From: Dicaeum eximium
Lineage: Eukaryota > Chordata > Aves > Passeriformes > Dicaeidae
Reading direction: 5' to 3'
Assembly (NCBI GenBank): GCA_013396995.1
Contig: VWZP01007308.1
Coordinates: 188,814-252,813 of the forward strand
DNA: 64,000 nt
Numbering within the stretch: the first letter of the stretch is position 1; each line of letters opens with the position of its first letter. The position numbers and the translations under genes were made by a program. The notes beneath the pieces were generated by a model. It did no database searches and had not been told where the DNA came from. It saw only the letters and a list, made by a program, of their open reading frames with translations. Of the stretch, positions 1 to 9,763 are shown piece by piece.

Positions 1-155
1 GGGGCACAGCCCCGGGCAGAGCCCCGCGGGCACGGACACAGCAGGGCCCGGAGCCGGGGCCTCCCGGGATCTCTCGGGCCGGGGGCTAAAGAGGCCGGGG
101 CCTCCCGGGGCCTGCAGATGCCCCGCTCCGCTGGGCCGCGGGGCCCGGCACCCAC

Positions 156-221
156 CGCCTCCTTGATGATGCGGGTGATGACGGCGTTGGGCAGGTTCAG
201 GTCCTCCGGTCTCTCCGCCAT
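156..221 (-). CDS. POLE3: POLE3 first coding exon (5' partial gene)
   Basis: Read on the minus strand from the ATG at 221, the exon gives 22 codons beginning MAERPEDLNLPNAVITRI and ending KEA, then a GTGGGT donor at 155-150. This matches the N terminus of vertebrate POLE3 (p17/CHRAC17), which I recognise directly. POLE3 is a small histone-fold protein that pairs with POLE4 in DNA polymerase epsilon and with CHRAC1 in the CHRAC remodelling complex; it acts in the nucleus at replication forks and on chromatin. The visible residues are the start of the first histone-fold helix. The exon ends in phase 0. The remaining exons, including the acidic tail, lie left of the window. It is transcribed away from RGS3, the same arrangement as in human 9q32. 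Confidence 0.94.
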
Positions 222-240
222 CCTGGGCCTCCTGCAAGGC
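222..240 (-). other. POLE3: POLE3 5'UTR splice acceptor
   Basis: On the minus strand the bases just before the ATG read TTTGCCTTGCAG then GAGGCCCAGG then ATG. The AG at 233-232 preceded by a short pyrimidine run looks like an acceptor, so the coding exon would be 156-231 with a 10-base 5'UTR part and a separate non-coding first exon further right. This is inferred from the motif; transcript data would decide. Confidence 0.55.
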
Positions 241-370
241 AAACGCGGCGTCAGGAGCGCGGGGATAGGCGGGATCGCGGCGGGACAGGAGGATCCCGGC
301 GGGACAAGAGGGGATCCCCTCAGGACACGGGGGATCCCGGTGGGACGCGGCGATCCCGGCCCGGCCCGGC

Positions 371-476
371 CGTACCCAGCCCGCGCTCCGCCGCCGCCCC
401 GCCCGCTCCCGGCGCGCACCGCGCGTACCCAGCCCGCGCTCCGCCGCCGCCCCGCCCGCTCCCGGCGCGCACCGCG
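371..476. repeat. 53-bp tandem duplication in POLE3 promoter
   Basis: Two adjacent copies of a 53-base GC-rich unit (371-423 and 424-476) are almost identical. Each begins cgtacccagcccgcgctccg and carries one GC box. On the minus strand each copy also contains CTGG followed by GTACG, which could serve as the donor of a non-coding POLE3 first exon, so the duplication may double both promoter boxes and a splice site. Confidence 0.85.
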
Positions 477-490
477 GCCCTGCCCACAGC

Positions 491-506
491 GGCGGGAAAT
501 GGCGGC
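491..506. promoter_or_regulatory. E2F site overlapping YY1-like core
   Basis: GGCGGGAAA (491-499) is a canonical E2F motif, and the overlapping AAATGGCGGC (497-506) resembles the YY1 core AAGATGGCGGC. Both are common at promoters of replication genes, which fits POLE3. Binding itself is inferred. The site lies about 270 bases upstream of the POLE3 ATG. Confidence 0.6.
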
Positions 507-599
507 GGCGCCTGAGGGACGGGACCGAGAGCGGGAACGGGGAGGAAAGGGGAAGGGAAAGGAAAATAAGGAGAGGGAGAAGGACAAGGAGGAGAGGCA

Positions 600-1196
600 G
601 GAATAGGAACTGGATAAGGACAGGGATAGGGGCAGGCATAGGTATAGGTGGAGGTGCAAGTGGAGGGACAAGNNNNNNNNNNNNNNNNNNNNNNNNNNNN
701 NNNNNNNNNNNNNNNNNNNNNNNNNNNNNNNNNNNNNNNNNNNNNNNNNNNNNNNNNNNNNNNNNNNNNNNNNNNNNNNNNNNNNNNNNNNNNNNNNNNN
801 NNNNNNNNNNNNNNNNNNNNNNNNNNNNNNNNNNNNNNNNNNNNNNNNNNNNNNNNNNNNNNNNNNNNNNNNNNNNNNNNNNNNNNNNNNNNNNNNNNNN
901 NNNNNNNNNNNNNNNNNNNNNNNNNNNNNNNNNNNCAGGGACAGGTGTAGGTGTAGGGACAGGGGAAGGTGTAGATGCAGGGACAGGGACAGGTTCAGGT
1001 GCAGGTGTAGGTACAGGTTCAGGTGCAGGTGTAGGGACAGGTTCAGGTGCAGGGACAGGATCAGGTGTAGGTGCAGGGACAGGATCCGGTGTAGGTGTAG
1101 GTACAGGGACAGGTTCAGGTGCAGGGACAGATTCAGGTGCAGGAACAGGGTCAGGTGTAGGGGCAGGGACAGGGGTAGGGGCAGGTGGAGGTGGTC
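600..1196. repeat. Hexamer-based minisatellite with internal gap
   Basis: The sequence is built from degenerate 6-base words such as aggtgc, aggtgt, agggac and aggttc that combine into 12- and 18-base higher units. It begins loosely near 600, continues up to the gap and resumes after it to about 1196. Strand asymmetry is strong: the plus strand is almost pure purine plus T, with very little C. No gene is encoded; open frames here are repeat artefacts. Confidence 0.9.
673..935. other. Assembly gap (263 Ns)
   Basis: Bases 673-935 are all N. Both edges lie inside the same purine-rich hexamer minisatellite, so the gap is probably a collapsed or unsequenced part of that array and its true length is unknown. 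Confidence 0.98.
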
Positions 1197-1454
1197 ACAC
1201 CGCTGTCACCGGGGGTTCCTGGGGGCTGAGGGGCTGTCTGTGCTGGCAGCTGAGTGAGGGCAGCCTGGGGACTGGGAGCTGGTGGAGCCCTGGGGCAGAG
1301 CTCGTGCCTGTGGGAATGTTGCCAAGATCCTCCAAAGTCCTTGGGATCTGTAAGCCTCCCTCTAGCCCTGACACTGTTTGTAAGGCATTGCTGTATTCTT
1401 GGCCAAGAGCCTGTGGCTGACAAAGTCCCAGCCTCTGCACTGATGCAGATATAA

Positions 1455-1760
1455 AACTTTTTCACTTATTTATATATTTTTAGCAAACAAATTGGTTCAT
1501 TAGCTCTAGGTTACATAATTCTCTTCATTACTTATTATTCTATCTGCTCTTGGTTGTTAATTTCTCACTCTTCATGCTAATCTGGTCCACATACTTTATT
1601 ACTTTTATAATCTTTTTCTCAGTCAGGGAGTATCCAGCTTTCCAGGCCTTAATCTCCTCTGCATTTTCTGCTTACTCCAACACCCTTGAAGGGTCATAAA
1701 TTTAAGATCCCGGATGTCCAACCTGCAACTCCTTTTAACTTTGTTTATTGAAGCTTGGCA
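1455..1760 (-). mobile_element. Probable LTR fragment (endogenous retrovirus-like)
   Basis: An AT-rich block sits abruptly in GC-rich DNA. On the minus strand it shows a promoter-like order: an AACCAATTTG CCAAT-type box (about 1488-1497), then a TATATAAATAA TATA-type box (about 1468-1478), with a longer AT-rich upstream part reaching 1760. This looks like the U3 end of a retroviral LTR cut off before its R region. No gag, pol or env sequence is attached. The family and exact ends are not determined. Confidence 0.35.
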
Positions 1761-1861
1761 GGGTTATTTTTAGCAAACTTGGCGTTATTTAGTGATCAAA
1801 GTAATTGTAAGAGACTGTGAAGAAACTTAACTAGTGCTAGCTGAAAGTGGGCACTGGTTGC

Positions 1862-1882
1862 AACTAATTAAAACAATTAGTT
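1862..1882. promoter_or_regulatory. AACTAATT inverted repeat (homeodomain-type dyad)
   Basis: AACTAATT (1862-1869) and its exact reverse complement AATTAGTT (1875-1882) are separated by five bases. TAATTAG cores are typical homeodomain sites. Function is inferred only from the symmetry. Confidence 0.35.
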
Positions 1883-2831
1883 AGGAAAGTTAAATCATTT
1901 CCAGCAGGAAATAACAGCTGTTTTCCCCACGCTGGTTTCTGGTCTCTTCCCTTGTAGCTGTGTGAGGGCACAGGACATGTGAGCTCCTCCATCCTGCCCC
2001 ACTGACCCCATGCATGGCCTAAACCCTGTAATTCCATCAGACTTTATCCCTGCTGATAACCTGGCCAGGTAATTAGGTAAACTCAGAGTGCAAGAAAGCA
2101 GATCTATTGCGTGCTGTGTTGGGGTGATACTTGGAATTGTGAGCAGTGATTGACAGTACAGCTCTTTTCCATGGAAAATGGGAATTTTCTATTACCAAGG
2201 GCAGTGTTACTGTTGCAGGGAGAGTTCCCAGGAACTTGTGAGCCCAGGTAAAGGTAACTGTGGTGGTTGTGACGCTGTGCTGGGAGAAGCACACGCTGAG
2301 TACACCAGGGCCAGGCCTGGTAAGCCCGAGGTGACTGTTCCAGTTCCAGGGATGAATAAACTTCTTCCCTGCTGTACAAACTGTGTGTAAGTTTTGGTTT
2401 TAGCTGCTTTCCATGTACTCTGTTGTTAACCCCGGCTGCTGGGTGTCCCTGGGCAGGTGAGGCAGTGCTGGCAGTGGGGAGGGGGCGTTCACACGTGGCA
2501 GATTGAGCTGCTGTGACAGTGACACGACAGACTGGGATCCTGGGCAGGCGGTGGCTCAGAGCTGTTGGAGCCCTTGGCAGCCACTGCTCCTCATTTTGGT
2601 TTCTGTTTTTTAGAGCATGAGGTGTCTTTGTCCATGAACTGAGAACCAAGCGAGGTGGTGGCGTGGGACTGCCTGGGGAAGGGATGGGGTGGAACAGAGC
2701 CAGGAATGGGGCTGCCCAAATCCAGGGATATGGTCCAAAGCTGCCCCATTCACCAGCAAAGCCTGGCTGGGACCATCCAGCTCCGTGTGTCTTATACACC
2801 ACAGATGTGTTGGAGGTTGCACAAGCTGGGA

Positions 2832-3181
2832 TGATCATTCCTTGAGCTTTATTGTGGCATCAGTCTCATTGCTTGGTTGAGACAACTGAAAGGTAGCAAC
2901 AGCTCACATCTTGCCAGCAGCAGCCAAAGATTTCCTTGTTACAGAGCATTTAAAAAACTTTCTAGCCAATAGCACATTGCAAAAGCTTACAGATAATTGT
3001 TCTAGCAATCACTAAAAGCATATGTACACCTGCTTCACACAATGCTTGCTTATATGCTTTCTATTAACAATGTACAATACTCCATTATTGAGCTTGAAAC
3101 CTTCTACTATCTTGCTAAGCATATTTTTCTGCAGTCTTAAGGTCTATCTCGGCCAAGCCTAAAACTCAAACTATTGTTTCA
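2832..3181 (-). mobile_element. Probable solo LTR of an avian endogenous retrovirus
   Basis: On the minus strand this AT-rich block ends with a polyadenylation-type signal, CACAATAAAGCTC (2846-2858 in plus coordinates). A TATAAGCAAG motif lies about 200 bases upstream, near 3050, which fits the U3-R order of a retroviral LTR. The plus-strand ends read TGATCATTCC at 2832 and TTTCA at 3181, compatible with the TG...CA ends of LTRs, but I see no clear target-site duplication, so the boundaries are provisional. No internal retroviral genes flank it, so it would be a solo LTR. Confidence 0.45.
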
Positions 3182-3404
3182 TGTCCTTGCTTGCTGTACT
3201 ATTGTAACTTTTTTACTTTCAGACTTTGCAGCTGCAGCTGGCTCTAAGTTTTCTGCTCTTTCTGTTTCTGAGGCCTGCTTTCACAGCTGTCTTCTGTCAA
3301 AGGAAAGAAAGTCATCTTTCCTTTACTATTTCCCACAAAAAGGCTCTTCTCCTTGGTCCCTGGTGTGAGCCTATATTGGTTTTTAATTACAATGTCTGGA
3401 GGTT

Positions 3405-3545
3405 GGTACATTGAATCCCAGGAAGGGACATTAAAGTCCATTCTGTCCCACCCCTGCCATGGGCAGGGACACCTTCCACTATCCCAGGCTGCTCCAAGCC
3501 CTGTCAAGCCTGGCCTTGGACACTTCCAGGGATGGGGCAGCTATC
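3405..3545 (-). mobile_element. CR1 LINE 3' fragment
   Basis: The plus strand reads as the reverse complement of the CR1 3' region, including the hallmark words cccctgccatgggcaggga and ccttggacacttccaggga. It is a short 5'-truncated piece and non-coding. Confidence 0.85.
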
Positions 3546-3844
3546 CTGGCCTTATATCCTGTAGGTCCAGAGCCTTTATATCAAATCAGCTTTCTAGTCT
3601 TGTTTCACTGTCATGTGTAAAACATGAATGATGTTAAGCATGCAATGCTCAGGTTTACTGCTGCAAGTCACATTTTACACTGGAATGAAAATGTTGTTCC
3701 AGGTAGCACAGGTATAAATACAGTGACAGAGGAGCAGCAGCTCAGCCTGAGAGGGAAAGCAAAAACATGGGACAATATTGTCCTTCTGTACCTCAGGGAA
3801 AGGCTATAACAGATTTAGATATAAATACTTTAAATTAGATATTA

Positions 3845-4050
3845 AGAAAACATCTTTCCCTGTGAGGGTGGGCAGGCCCTGGCACAGGTGCCCAGAGCAG
3901 CTGTGGCTGCCCCTGGATCCCTGGAAATGTCCAAGGCCAGGCTGGACACTGGGGCTTGGAGCAGCCTGGGACCATGGGAGGTGTCCCTGCCATGGCAGGG
4001 CTGGAATGAGGTGATCTTTAAGGTCCCTTCCACATCCTGTGATTCTGTTT
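3845..4050 (+). mobile_element. CR1 LINE 3' fragment
   Basis: Forward-orientation CR1 tail: gagggtgggcaggccctggc, then ctgcccctggatccctgg, then ggtgtccctgccatggcag, then ctttaaggtcccttccac, ending in a decayed gtgattctg terminus. It is 5' truncated, as usual for CR1. Confidence 0.88.
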
Positions 4051-4766
4051 GATGAGATTGCAATGATGTCAGGAGATGAACACTGTGAGTTTTAAGCCCA
4101 CAGTGAGGGTGGGCACTCCCTTAGCCTGCTTGGTTTTCACAGAGTTGCACAACAATGTGACATTTATGGTTTAGCTGCAGGCACAGAGCTTACCCAGCAG
4201 TGTTTGTACTCCTCAGAACCCACTGTTAGTACAGAGGGGCTTGAATCTCTCTTAACTTCTGTGAAAATGACACTTCAGTATCATCATGGCCAAAGAAAGA
4301 AATATGAATATGAAAATACAGATTATTCTGATGTAGAACAGTCATTGTGGACCACCTGTATTGTTTCCAGCACTCCTGAAGCCCTGTTTTGATGGGTGCC
4401 ATCCAAGTCCTTCAAATAAGAGACTGCTGATCCAGTAGATAACTCTTCCTCATAAAATCAGGGATGAGGTGTGCCAGGACGTGGTGCACAGGAGAGTCCT
4501 GAACTGCAAACCCTTCCCTCTGGGCACTCCCTGGCTCTGCTCAGAATGTTTTGGGGTTGCAGGATTAACTGTGAGGTCCTGGGCCTGGGAACCGTTCAGT
4601 GCGTTCCTATCCCCGTGAGTCACTTCACACCTTTCCTCCCTCATTAGTGCTGAACAGATCCCCCGAGCTGCCGCTGAGAGGGCTCTGGGTGACTCAGAGG
4701 GACAGGGCAGTGCTCCAGACAGAGTCAAAACAAACAGCAAGAGACCCAGTGGTCACAAAGCAGAAG

Positions 4767-4890
4767 GCATGGACACAGGGACACATCCCTGACTGGTGTT
4801 GGATGAAGGCATGGACACAGGGACACATCCCTGACTGGTGTTGGATGAAGGCATGGACACAGGGACACATCCCAAACTGGTGTTGGCTAG
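4767..4890. repeat. 42-bp unit, three tandem copies
   Basis: Copies start at 4767, 4809 and 4851, each beginning gcatggacacagggacacat. The first two are nearly identical; the third carries substitutions (cccaaactgg for ccctgactgg) and decays after about 36 bases. Because 42 is a multiple of three, the repeat gives repetitive open frames on both strands that are not genes. Confidence 0.92.
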
Positions 4891-6044
4891 TTTGCACTTA
4901 CCAATTTAAATTTCCTTGGGAGACTGTCCATGACTGCTCTGTTTTTATTTTTTTTTTCATTTTGGTTGTGGAAGAAGAATTAATGTGAAACACTTGGCAG
5001 TATCCTTTTTAAAAGGAAATAAGCTTTTACTTGGTCATTATAATCTCTACATTTTAAGTGCATCAGGCCTCTAACTTAGAGCTGGTGCCTAGAATTATTC
5101 CATTTTTCCTTCCCCTAAAGACAGGCCAGGCACTGCAGCCTGGTCCCCCCAAGGTGTGACGTTTAGCTCACCTCTGATGAAGGCCTCCGAGTGCAGCAAT
5201 TTCCCTCTCAAAATATCTTCCTGGCATTATTTTTTTACCCATAAACTAATTCAGCAGTTTTAACTGTCAAAAAAGCACCAGCCTAAAATTCTGCTGATGG
5301 AGTGGACTTTGCTATGTGACCTAAGACAGAGCGTTGGACAGATCCTGTGTACCAGGTCAGGAGCTATTTTCAGCTGAGTGGACCGACTATTGCATTAACT
5401 GTAACTTTGTTATTCCCTTTGGAAAGTGCTTTGGGAAGGAAAGCTGTAGGGCAACCTCTGCGTTACCTCTCGTGGTGTTCACTCGGGTTTGTGCCACCAT
5501 GAATCTTGCTCCTGTTTGTGCTGTGCTCCAGCCAGAGCTGAGCTCTGCAGCAGGGTCAGACATCCTCTCACCTGGACAAATGACCCTGGTGCTCTGTCAC
5601 AACATCAGGAGACTGAGTGCTTTCAGCTCCGAGGGGAGGGAATGCCTTCCTGATTACAGGTAATGGGATCACACTTAAACAATACAGGCAATAATCAGGC
5701 TGTGCACGGCTAATTGGTCCAGAATACCAATTAATCCACAGAGGTGGCTTAAAGGTGCCCCAGTAAGTCTGGGCTAATGGTTTGCCACTACACAAATGGG
5801 ATCCAACTCCTTCTATGTCTGCCAAATGTACATTAAAGTTGACCCTACAGGAGTGGGAAGTCCTTGAATTGAAAATGGTTTGGGGCTGGGCAGCTATTTT
5901 GGAAAATGTCTCGTGCCTGCTCCGTTGTTGTGTTCTCTCCTGGGCATCACCTTCTGTCATGAAACAGTAGCTTTTTCTGACCCAATGGATCTGCTTTTAT
6001 TTTCTTCAATATTCTTGAATATACTTATCTCCTTAAATGATCTT

Positions 6045-6230
6045 GTAAAGTTTCCTCACTGCGAGGGTGGTGGGTTACTGGCACAAGCTCCCTGGGGAAG
6101 TGGTCACAGCACCAAGGCTGCCAGAGCTCCAGAAACATCTGGAGGATGTGATTAATCATAGGATTTAATTCTAGTCCTGCAAGGGAGTGGGGCTTGATGA
6201 TCCTTCTAGCTGGAGAGACTCTTTGTGCCT
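6045..6230 (+). mobile_element. Diverged CR1 LINE fragment
   Basis: The order tcactgcgagggtggtg, accaaggctgccagagctcc, then gcttgatgatccttc matches the tail of an older CR1 subfamily. It is less similar to the common CR1 tail in this window than the other copies, so it was probably inserted earlier. Confidence 0.65.
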
Positions 6231-6497
6231 GTTCCCATGCTTGGGCTAAAGGGTAGAGTCAGGATCAGAGTTCTGGGGGGAGAAAGAAGGCAGCTGCCCT
6301 TGGAGCAGCAGCTTCGCTCTAGACCGGCTTAATTGAACATAAAAATGTCAAAGAACCTTGGTTTACTTTGTCCAGCCTGGGAATGGGGCCTCACCAGATA
6401 ACAAAGGAGATCTCTGTCAAGAAAAAGGAGACTTACCCCTTTCTGTTGTGCCCCAGAACAAAGGACAATGGCTTTAAACTGAAGGAGGATACACTTA

Positions 6498-6600
6498 GAG
6501 CAGTCTGGGACAGTGGAAGGTGTCCCTGCCCATGGCAGGGGGTGGAATGGGATGAGCTTTAAGGTCTCTCCCAGCCCAAACCAGTCTAAGATTTTTGGCA
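6498..6600 (+). mobile_element. CR1 LINE terminal fragment
   Basis: This short CR1 3' end (gcagtctgggacagtggaag, ctgcccatggcagggggtgg, aaggtctctcccagcccaaa) holds only the last 100 bases or so of the element. Confidence 0.8.
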
Positions 6601-7494
6601 CTGGATCTCTGTCTCTCCCCATCATATGCCCTAGTCCAATCCATTTGGGTGCCAAATGCCAGAAATATTTGATTTTCTGTGAAATTAGTGAGCTAACCTG
6701 GCTCACCGGGAGGCAGAGCAGTGTCAGAGCTGGGGAGCAGAACCCATGTGAGGTACCTGAGAGGAGAGCTCAGCTATTTGCTGCAGCTCCAGTCTGAGCA
6801 CAGCAGTTCAGCTCAGGTGACAGGCAATAACTTCCTAAGCTGTTTTAACTTTATTACTTTGATCCATTTGACCATTCTAAGGCCAAAAGCATAATTCCCA
6901 AGAGACCTTTTGCTATATTGAAACTGATCTCTTTTATGAGAAGTGTCACTAAAGACCCAGCTTGGTTATTACATTGTTCTTATTACATTAAAATAAACCA
7001 ACAATGGATTAATACTCAGCATTTGTCAAAATGCTGCAGCAGGACTGGATGCTCAGATCAGACATCCTCTAAGAGACCCAGAATGTCCCATGGTGCTGCT
7101 CTTCTGTGTCATTGAGGGTTCAGAGTGCAGAAGAATGGTGCTGGGAGCTGATTTGCTGCTGTAATTCACTGGGCTTTTAATCAGGGTAAGGCTGTAAGAC
7201 AGGTGAGTGTTAAACACCTGGCCTGAGAAAGTCCCAGTGCCCTAAGGAAATGAAAAACCAAGGACAAAGCCTTGAGCTGGGAAAATTGTCAGGTGTTTTG
7301 GGTACTGTTTCTAAGTCAGGTGTGTGCCCAACCTACTGTTATCCTGCAGGCTAGGCATGGCAAAAGGGAAAAAGGATGAAAAAAAAGAATAAAAAAATAG
7401 TTTATGATGCCCCATTAGTACTTTGGGGTCAACATCTCCTGTCAGCCTGCTCAGAGGCAATTGGACTGAGCTGTGTGCCTTTCCTGAGGAGAGA

Positions 7495-7650
7495 ATCAGG
7501 GAATCCCAGACTGGTTGGGGGTGGAAGGGACATGAAAGCCCATCCAGTCCCACCCTTGCTGTGGGCAGGGACACCTCCCGCTAGCCCAGGTCGCTCCAAG
7601 CCCCATCCAGCCTGGTCTTGACCACTCCCAGGGATGGGGAATCCACACAC
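7495..7650 (-). mobile_element. CR1 LINE 3' fragment
   Basis: Reverse-complement CR1 tail beginning near ccagactggttgggggtgga and continuing through gggcagggacacctcccgct to cactcccagggatgggga. It is non-coding. Confidence 0.85.
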
Positions 7651-9732
7651 ATGAATAATCCATGGTGCTCTGATGGCCACTGCTCTCTGACTGCTGTTTC
7701 CTCACTGTGGAGGGTGACAGTGGAGGCTCTGCCAGCCCTAAAGGAGCTGTTGTGTACAGGATTTTTCTGGAGGGATCAGGAAGCAATCCCTGTGCCTCAA
7801 AGGGATCCCTTTCCTGAATTAGCCCTGGATGTCTCCCTAACCAGCCCCAGGGCAGCAGGGGAAGAAGCCAGGCAGTTTCTGCAGTTTTAGAGTGTTCAAG
7901 ATGGGTGAAAATCTGAACTGAAATAAAACAAGAGCTTCTCACTCTCCCACCTTTTCCCTGCTGCTCTCCTCCTGGAGAGGAGCTGGTTTATGGAGCTGCT
8001 CTTATACAAACCATGCTGTGGTGAGAGCTGCCTTAGTTTCAGCCACAGTTTAGCAATGGCAAAGGGACAAGATGAACTGTTTCCAGCAAGCTTGGCCCTG
8101 CCAAGAGATGGGCATAGGAACAAGTGGTTGTGCACGGAGACTGTTCCGTGCTCTGCATCCCTGGTGAGCCACCGAGGGGCTGTGCCAGCTCCTGCTCACG
8201 TGGGGTTTGTCACAGAGCCTCTGCCTGCCCTAGAAATGCTCTGTGCTTCCAGCCACGGGCATCCTGAGCTCTTACAGCCATGCCTCAGAAGCCAGGGATC
8301 AATGTGGGCTGCTCCCTTTGCGTGTTCAGACTGTGCATTTCGTGGGGAAGGGACAAAGAAGGAGGTTTAGAAAAGAGATCAGCCAAAGAATTTGTTCCCC
8401 AAAACGACAGGTGCAAAAGGCCAAACACAGAAGTCCTACGGAGAGGCAGAGACCCAGCTCTTGTAGGACTCTGGCTGTTGCCAAGACTCCAATATTTTGG
8501 CAGAGCAGCAGTGCTGAGTGCTGTGCTGGGATCGTGTGCTGGCTGTGAGGACGCTGTGGAAGGGGATGGATGGTTTTGGGCAGTGAGCAGGAGCAGCCCG
8601 TGAGGTTGGGGCAGTGCTGGTTCAGCACCCAGTGCACTGTCCTCTCCTAGCTGGGAGGGGCAATCTTCAGGAATGTGGAGTCCTGAGTGCATCTGCCTCA
8701 AAAGGAGAAGACAACAGAGCTGCAGGGTGGCAAAGGCAGCAGCAAAGACCACACGGGGGATGTTGCTGCTGCTCTGGCTCAGATTTGAGCTCCAACAGGT
8801 GCTCACACTCTGGGATGTGAGCAGAGAAGGGGTGGTGTACCTAAAATACCCTAGCAGGAGGAGAAACCTTTCTTGGGCCTCAGATTGGAAAAGGATTTGC
8901 TAATGTGCCAGTCTGCCTCTTTGTTGGGCTTCTAATTGGAGTTTTCCAGGAAGAAAGTCAGCTGTGCCTGCTGCAGCGGTGGTGTCAGGGACAGCAGCAC
9001 CTCAGCCGGGCCCTGGGGAAGAGGGGATGCAGCATTCCCACTGCTGGAAAGTGCTGTGGTTTGTGTGTCTGCCCTACATGCCAGGCTGTGCTAATCCCAG
9101 AAATCTGCCCTCAGGATTGCCCTGAAATAACCCAAACCCTCCTTCTTGCAATCCTCTTACCATCTGGAAAGCCAGATAATTTTTTTTCTCAGCCTGATTT
9201 AGTTTCTTTAGTTCCAAAGGCAGCATCAAACTTGTGGGTTTTCTGTGTGCATATGTTACCCTTTTGCCTGGAATAACTCTCTAAGCACGTGTTTGGATTT
9301 GAATATCCAACCAAAGGCAGACCCTAGTGCTGGCAGACTGAAATTTGTGATGGAGAACGGTGTTAAATTTTAAAAGAAAGTCATTAACTCCCAGGCCAAC
9401 CAGCTGAATGGGCAGTTTGCTGGAGACTCCAACAAAACTGCAGGTTAAGGTCAGTCCCGGGGTTGGAATGTGAGGGGGAAGTTAGGAGGAGTTGATTCCT
9501 TGCTGTTGGGAGCCAGGAGAGAACGGGGCTGTTGCAGGACCACCATCTCTTCCCAGCTTACCATTTAATTTGTGCCTTCCCAGACTGGATCTCTGCTCCC
9601 TTGGGACATTTATATACTGGTTTGCATTTGGGTTTCCCCCCTGCTTTGCAGTGGTACCACGATCAAAGGCTCGTGGCAGCTAAATCTCAGCTTGGACCTT
9701 GCTGGAGAGGATCCTGACCGTGCGTGGGAGTC

Positions 9733-9763
9733 ATGGAGCGGCTGGGAGAGCCGGGGCTCACGC
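9733..9763 (+). CDS. RGS3: Candidate distal first coding exon of RGS3
   Basis: An ATG with a good start context (G at -3, G at +4) opens ten codons, MERLGEPGLT, plus one base, then a consensus donor C|GTGAGTG at 9764. An in-frame stop (TGA, 9715-9717) lies 18 bases upstream, so this ATG would be the true start. The exon ends in phase 1, exactly what the exon at 14471 needs: the junction makes Arg (C+GG) and continues AGQSPPVLEH. I do not recognise this peptide from a known isoform, so the call rests on the start context, donor and matching phase. Another unseen first exon could serve exon 14471 instead. Confidence 0.42.

Larger units (their letters stand above)
1..670. promoter_or_regulatory. 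POLE3: CpG island over the POLE3 5' end
   Basis: This stretch is extremely GC- and CpG-rich (runs of ccg, gcg and ggcgc) and contrasts sharply with the AT-rich DNA from about 1.45 kb. It covers the POLE3 first coding exon, its 5' splice acceptor, GC boxes (394-406 and 447-459 on the plus strand, read as GGGCGGGG-type boxes on the minus strand) and an E2F/YY1-like core. Bases 1-155 are the start of the POLE3 intron after the first coding exon; no second POLE3 exon is visible in them. No TATA box was seen, as usual for housekeeping promoters. The exact transcription start cannot be fixed from sequence alone. Confidence 0.8.
1197..9732. other. POLE3-RGS3 intergenic region, no gene recognised
   Basis: I read this stretch on both strands and recognise no coding exon. 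It contains two AT-rich LTR-like blocks (about 1455-1760 and 2832-3181), CR1 LINE fragments (3405-3545, 3845-4050, 6045-6230, 6498-6600, 7495-7650), a 42-bp triplicate (4767-4890) and an 8-base homeodomain-type dyad (1862-1882). In human a gene called C9orf43 lies between POLE3 and RGS3; nothing here is recognisable to me as its counterpart, though that gene diverges fast and could be missed by eye. Confidence 0.6.

Noticed and set aside
118..606. 162-codon plus-strand frame in the CpG island
   Set aside because: It is antisense to the POLE3 exon and promoter; its arginine/proline content reflects GC-rich promoter DNA.
2104..2838. 244-codon minus-strand frame upstream of RGS3
   Set aside because: Checked as a possible C9orf43-like or retroviral remnant; no recognisable motif and no exon borders.
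4599..4988. Frame with three repeats of WTQGHIPDWCW-type peptide
   Set aside because: It is the translation of the 42-bp triplicate at 4767-4890.
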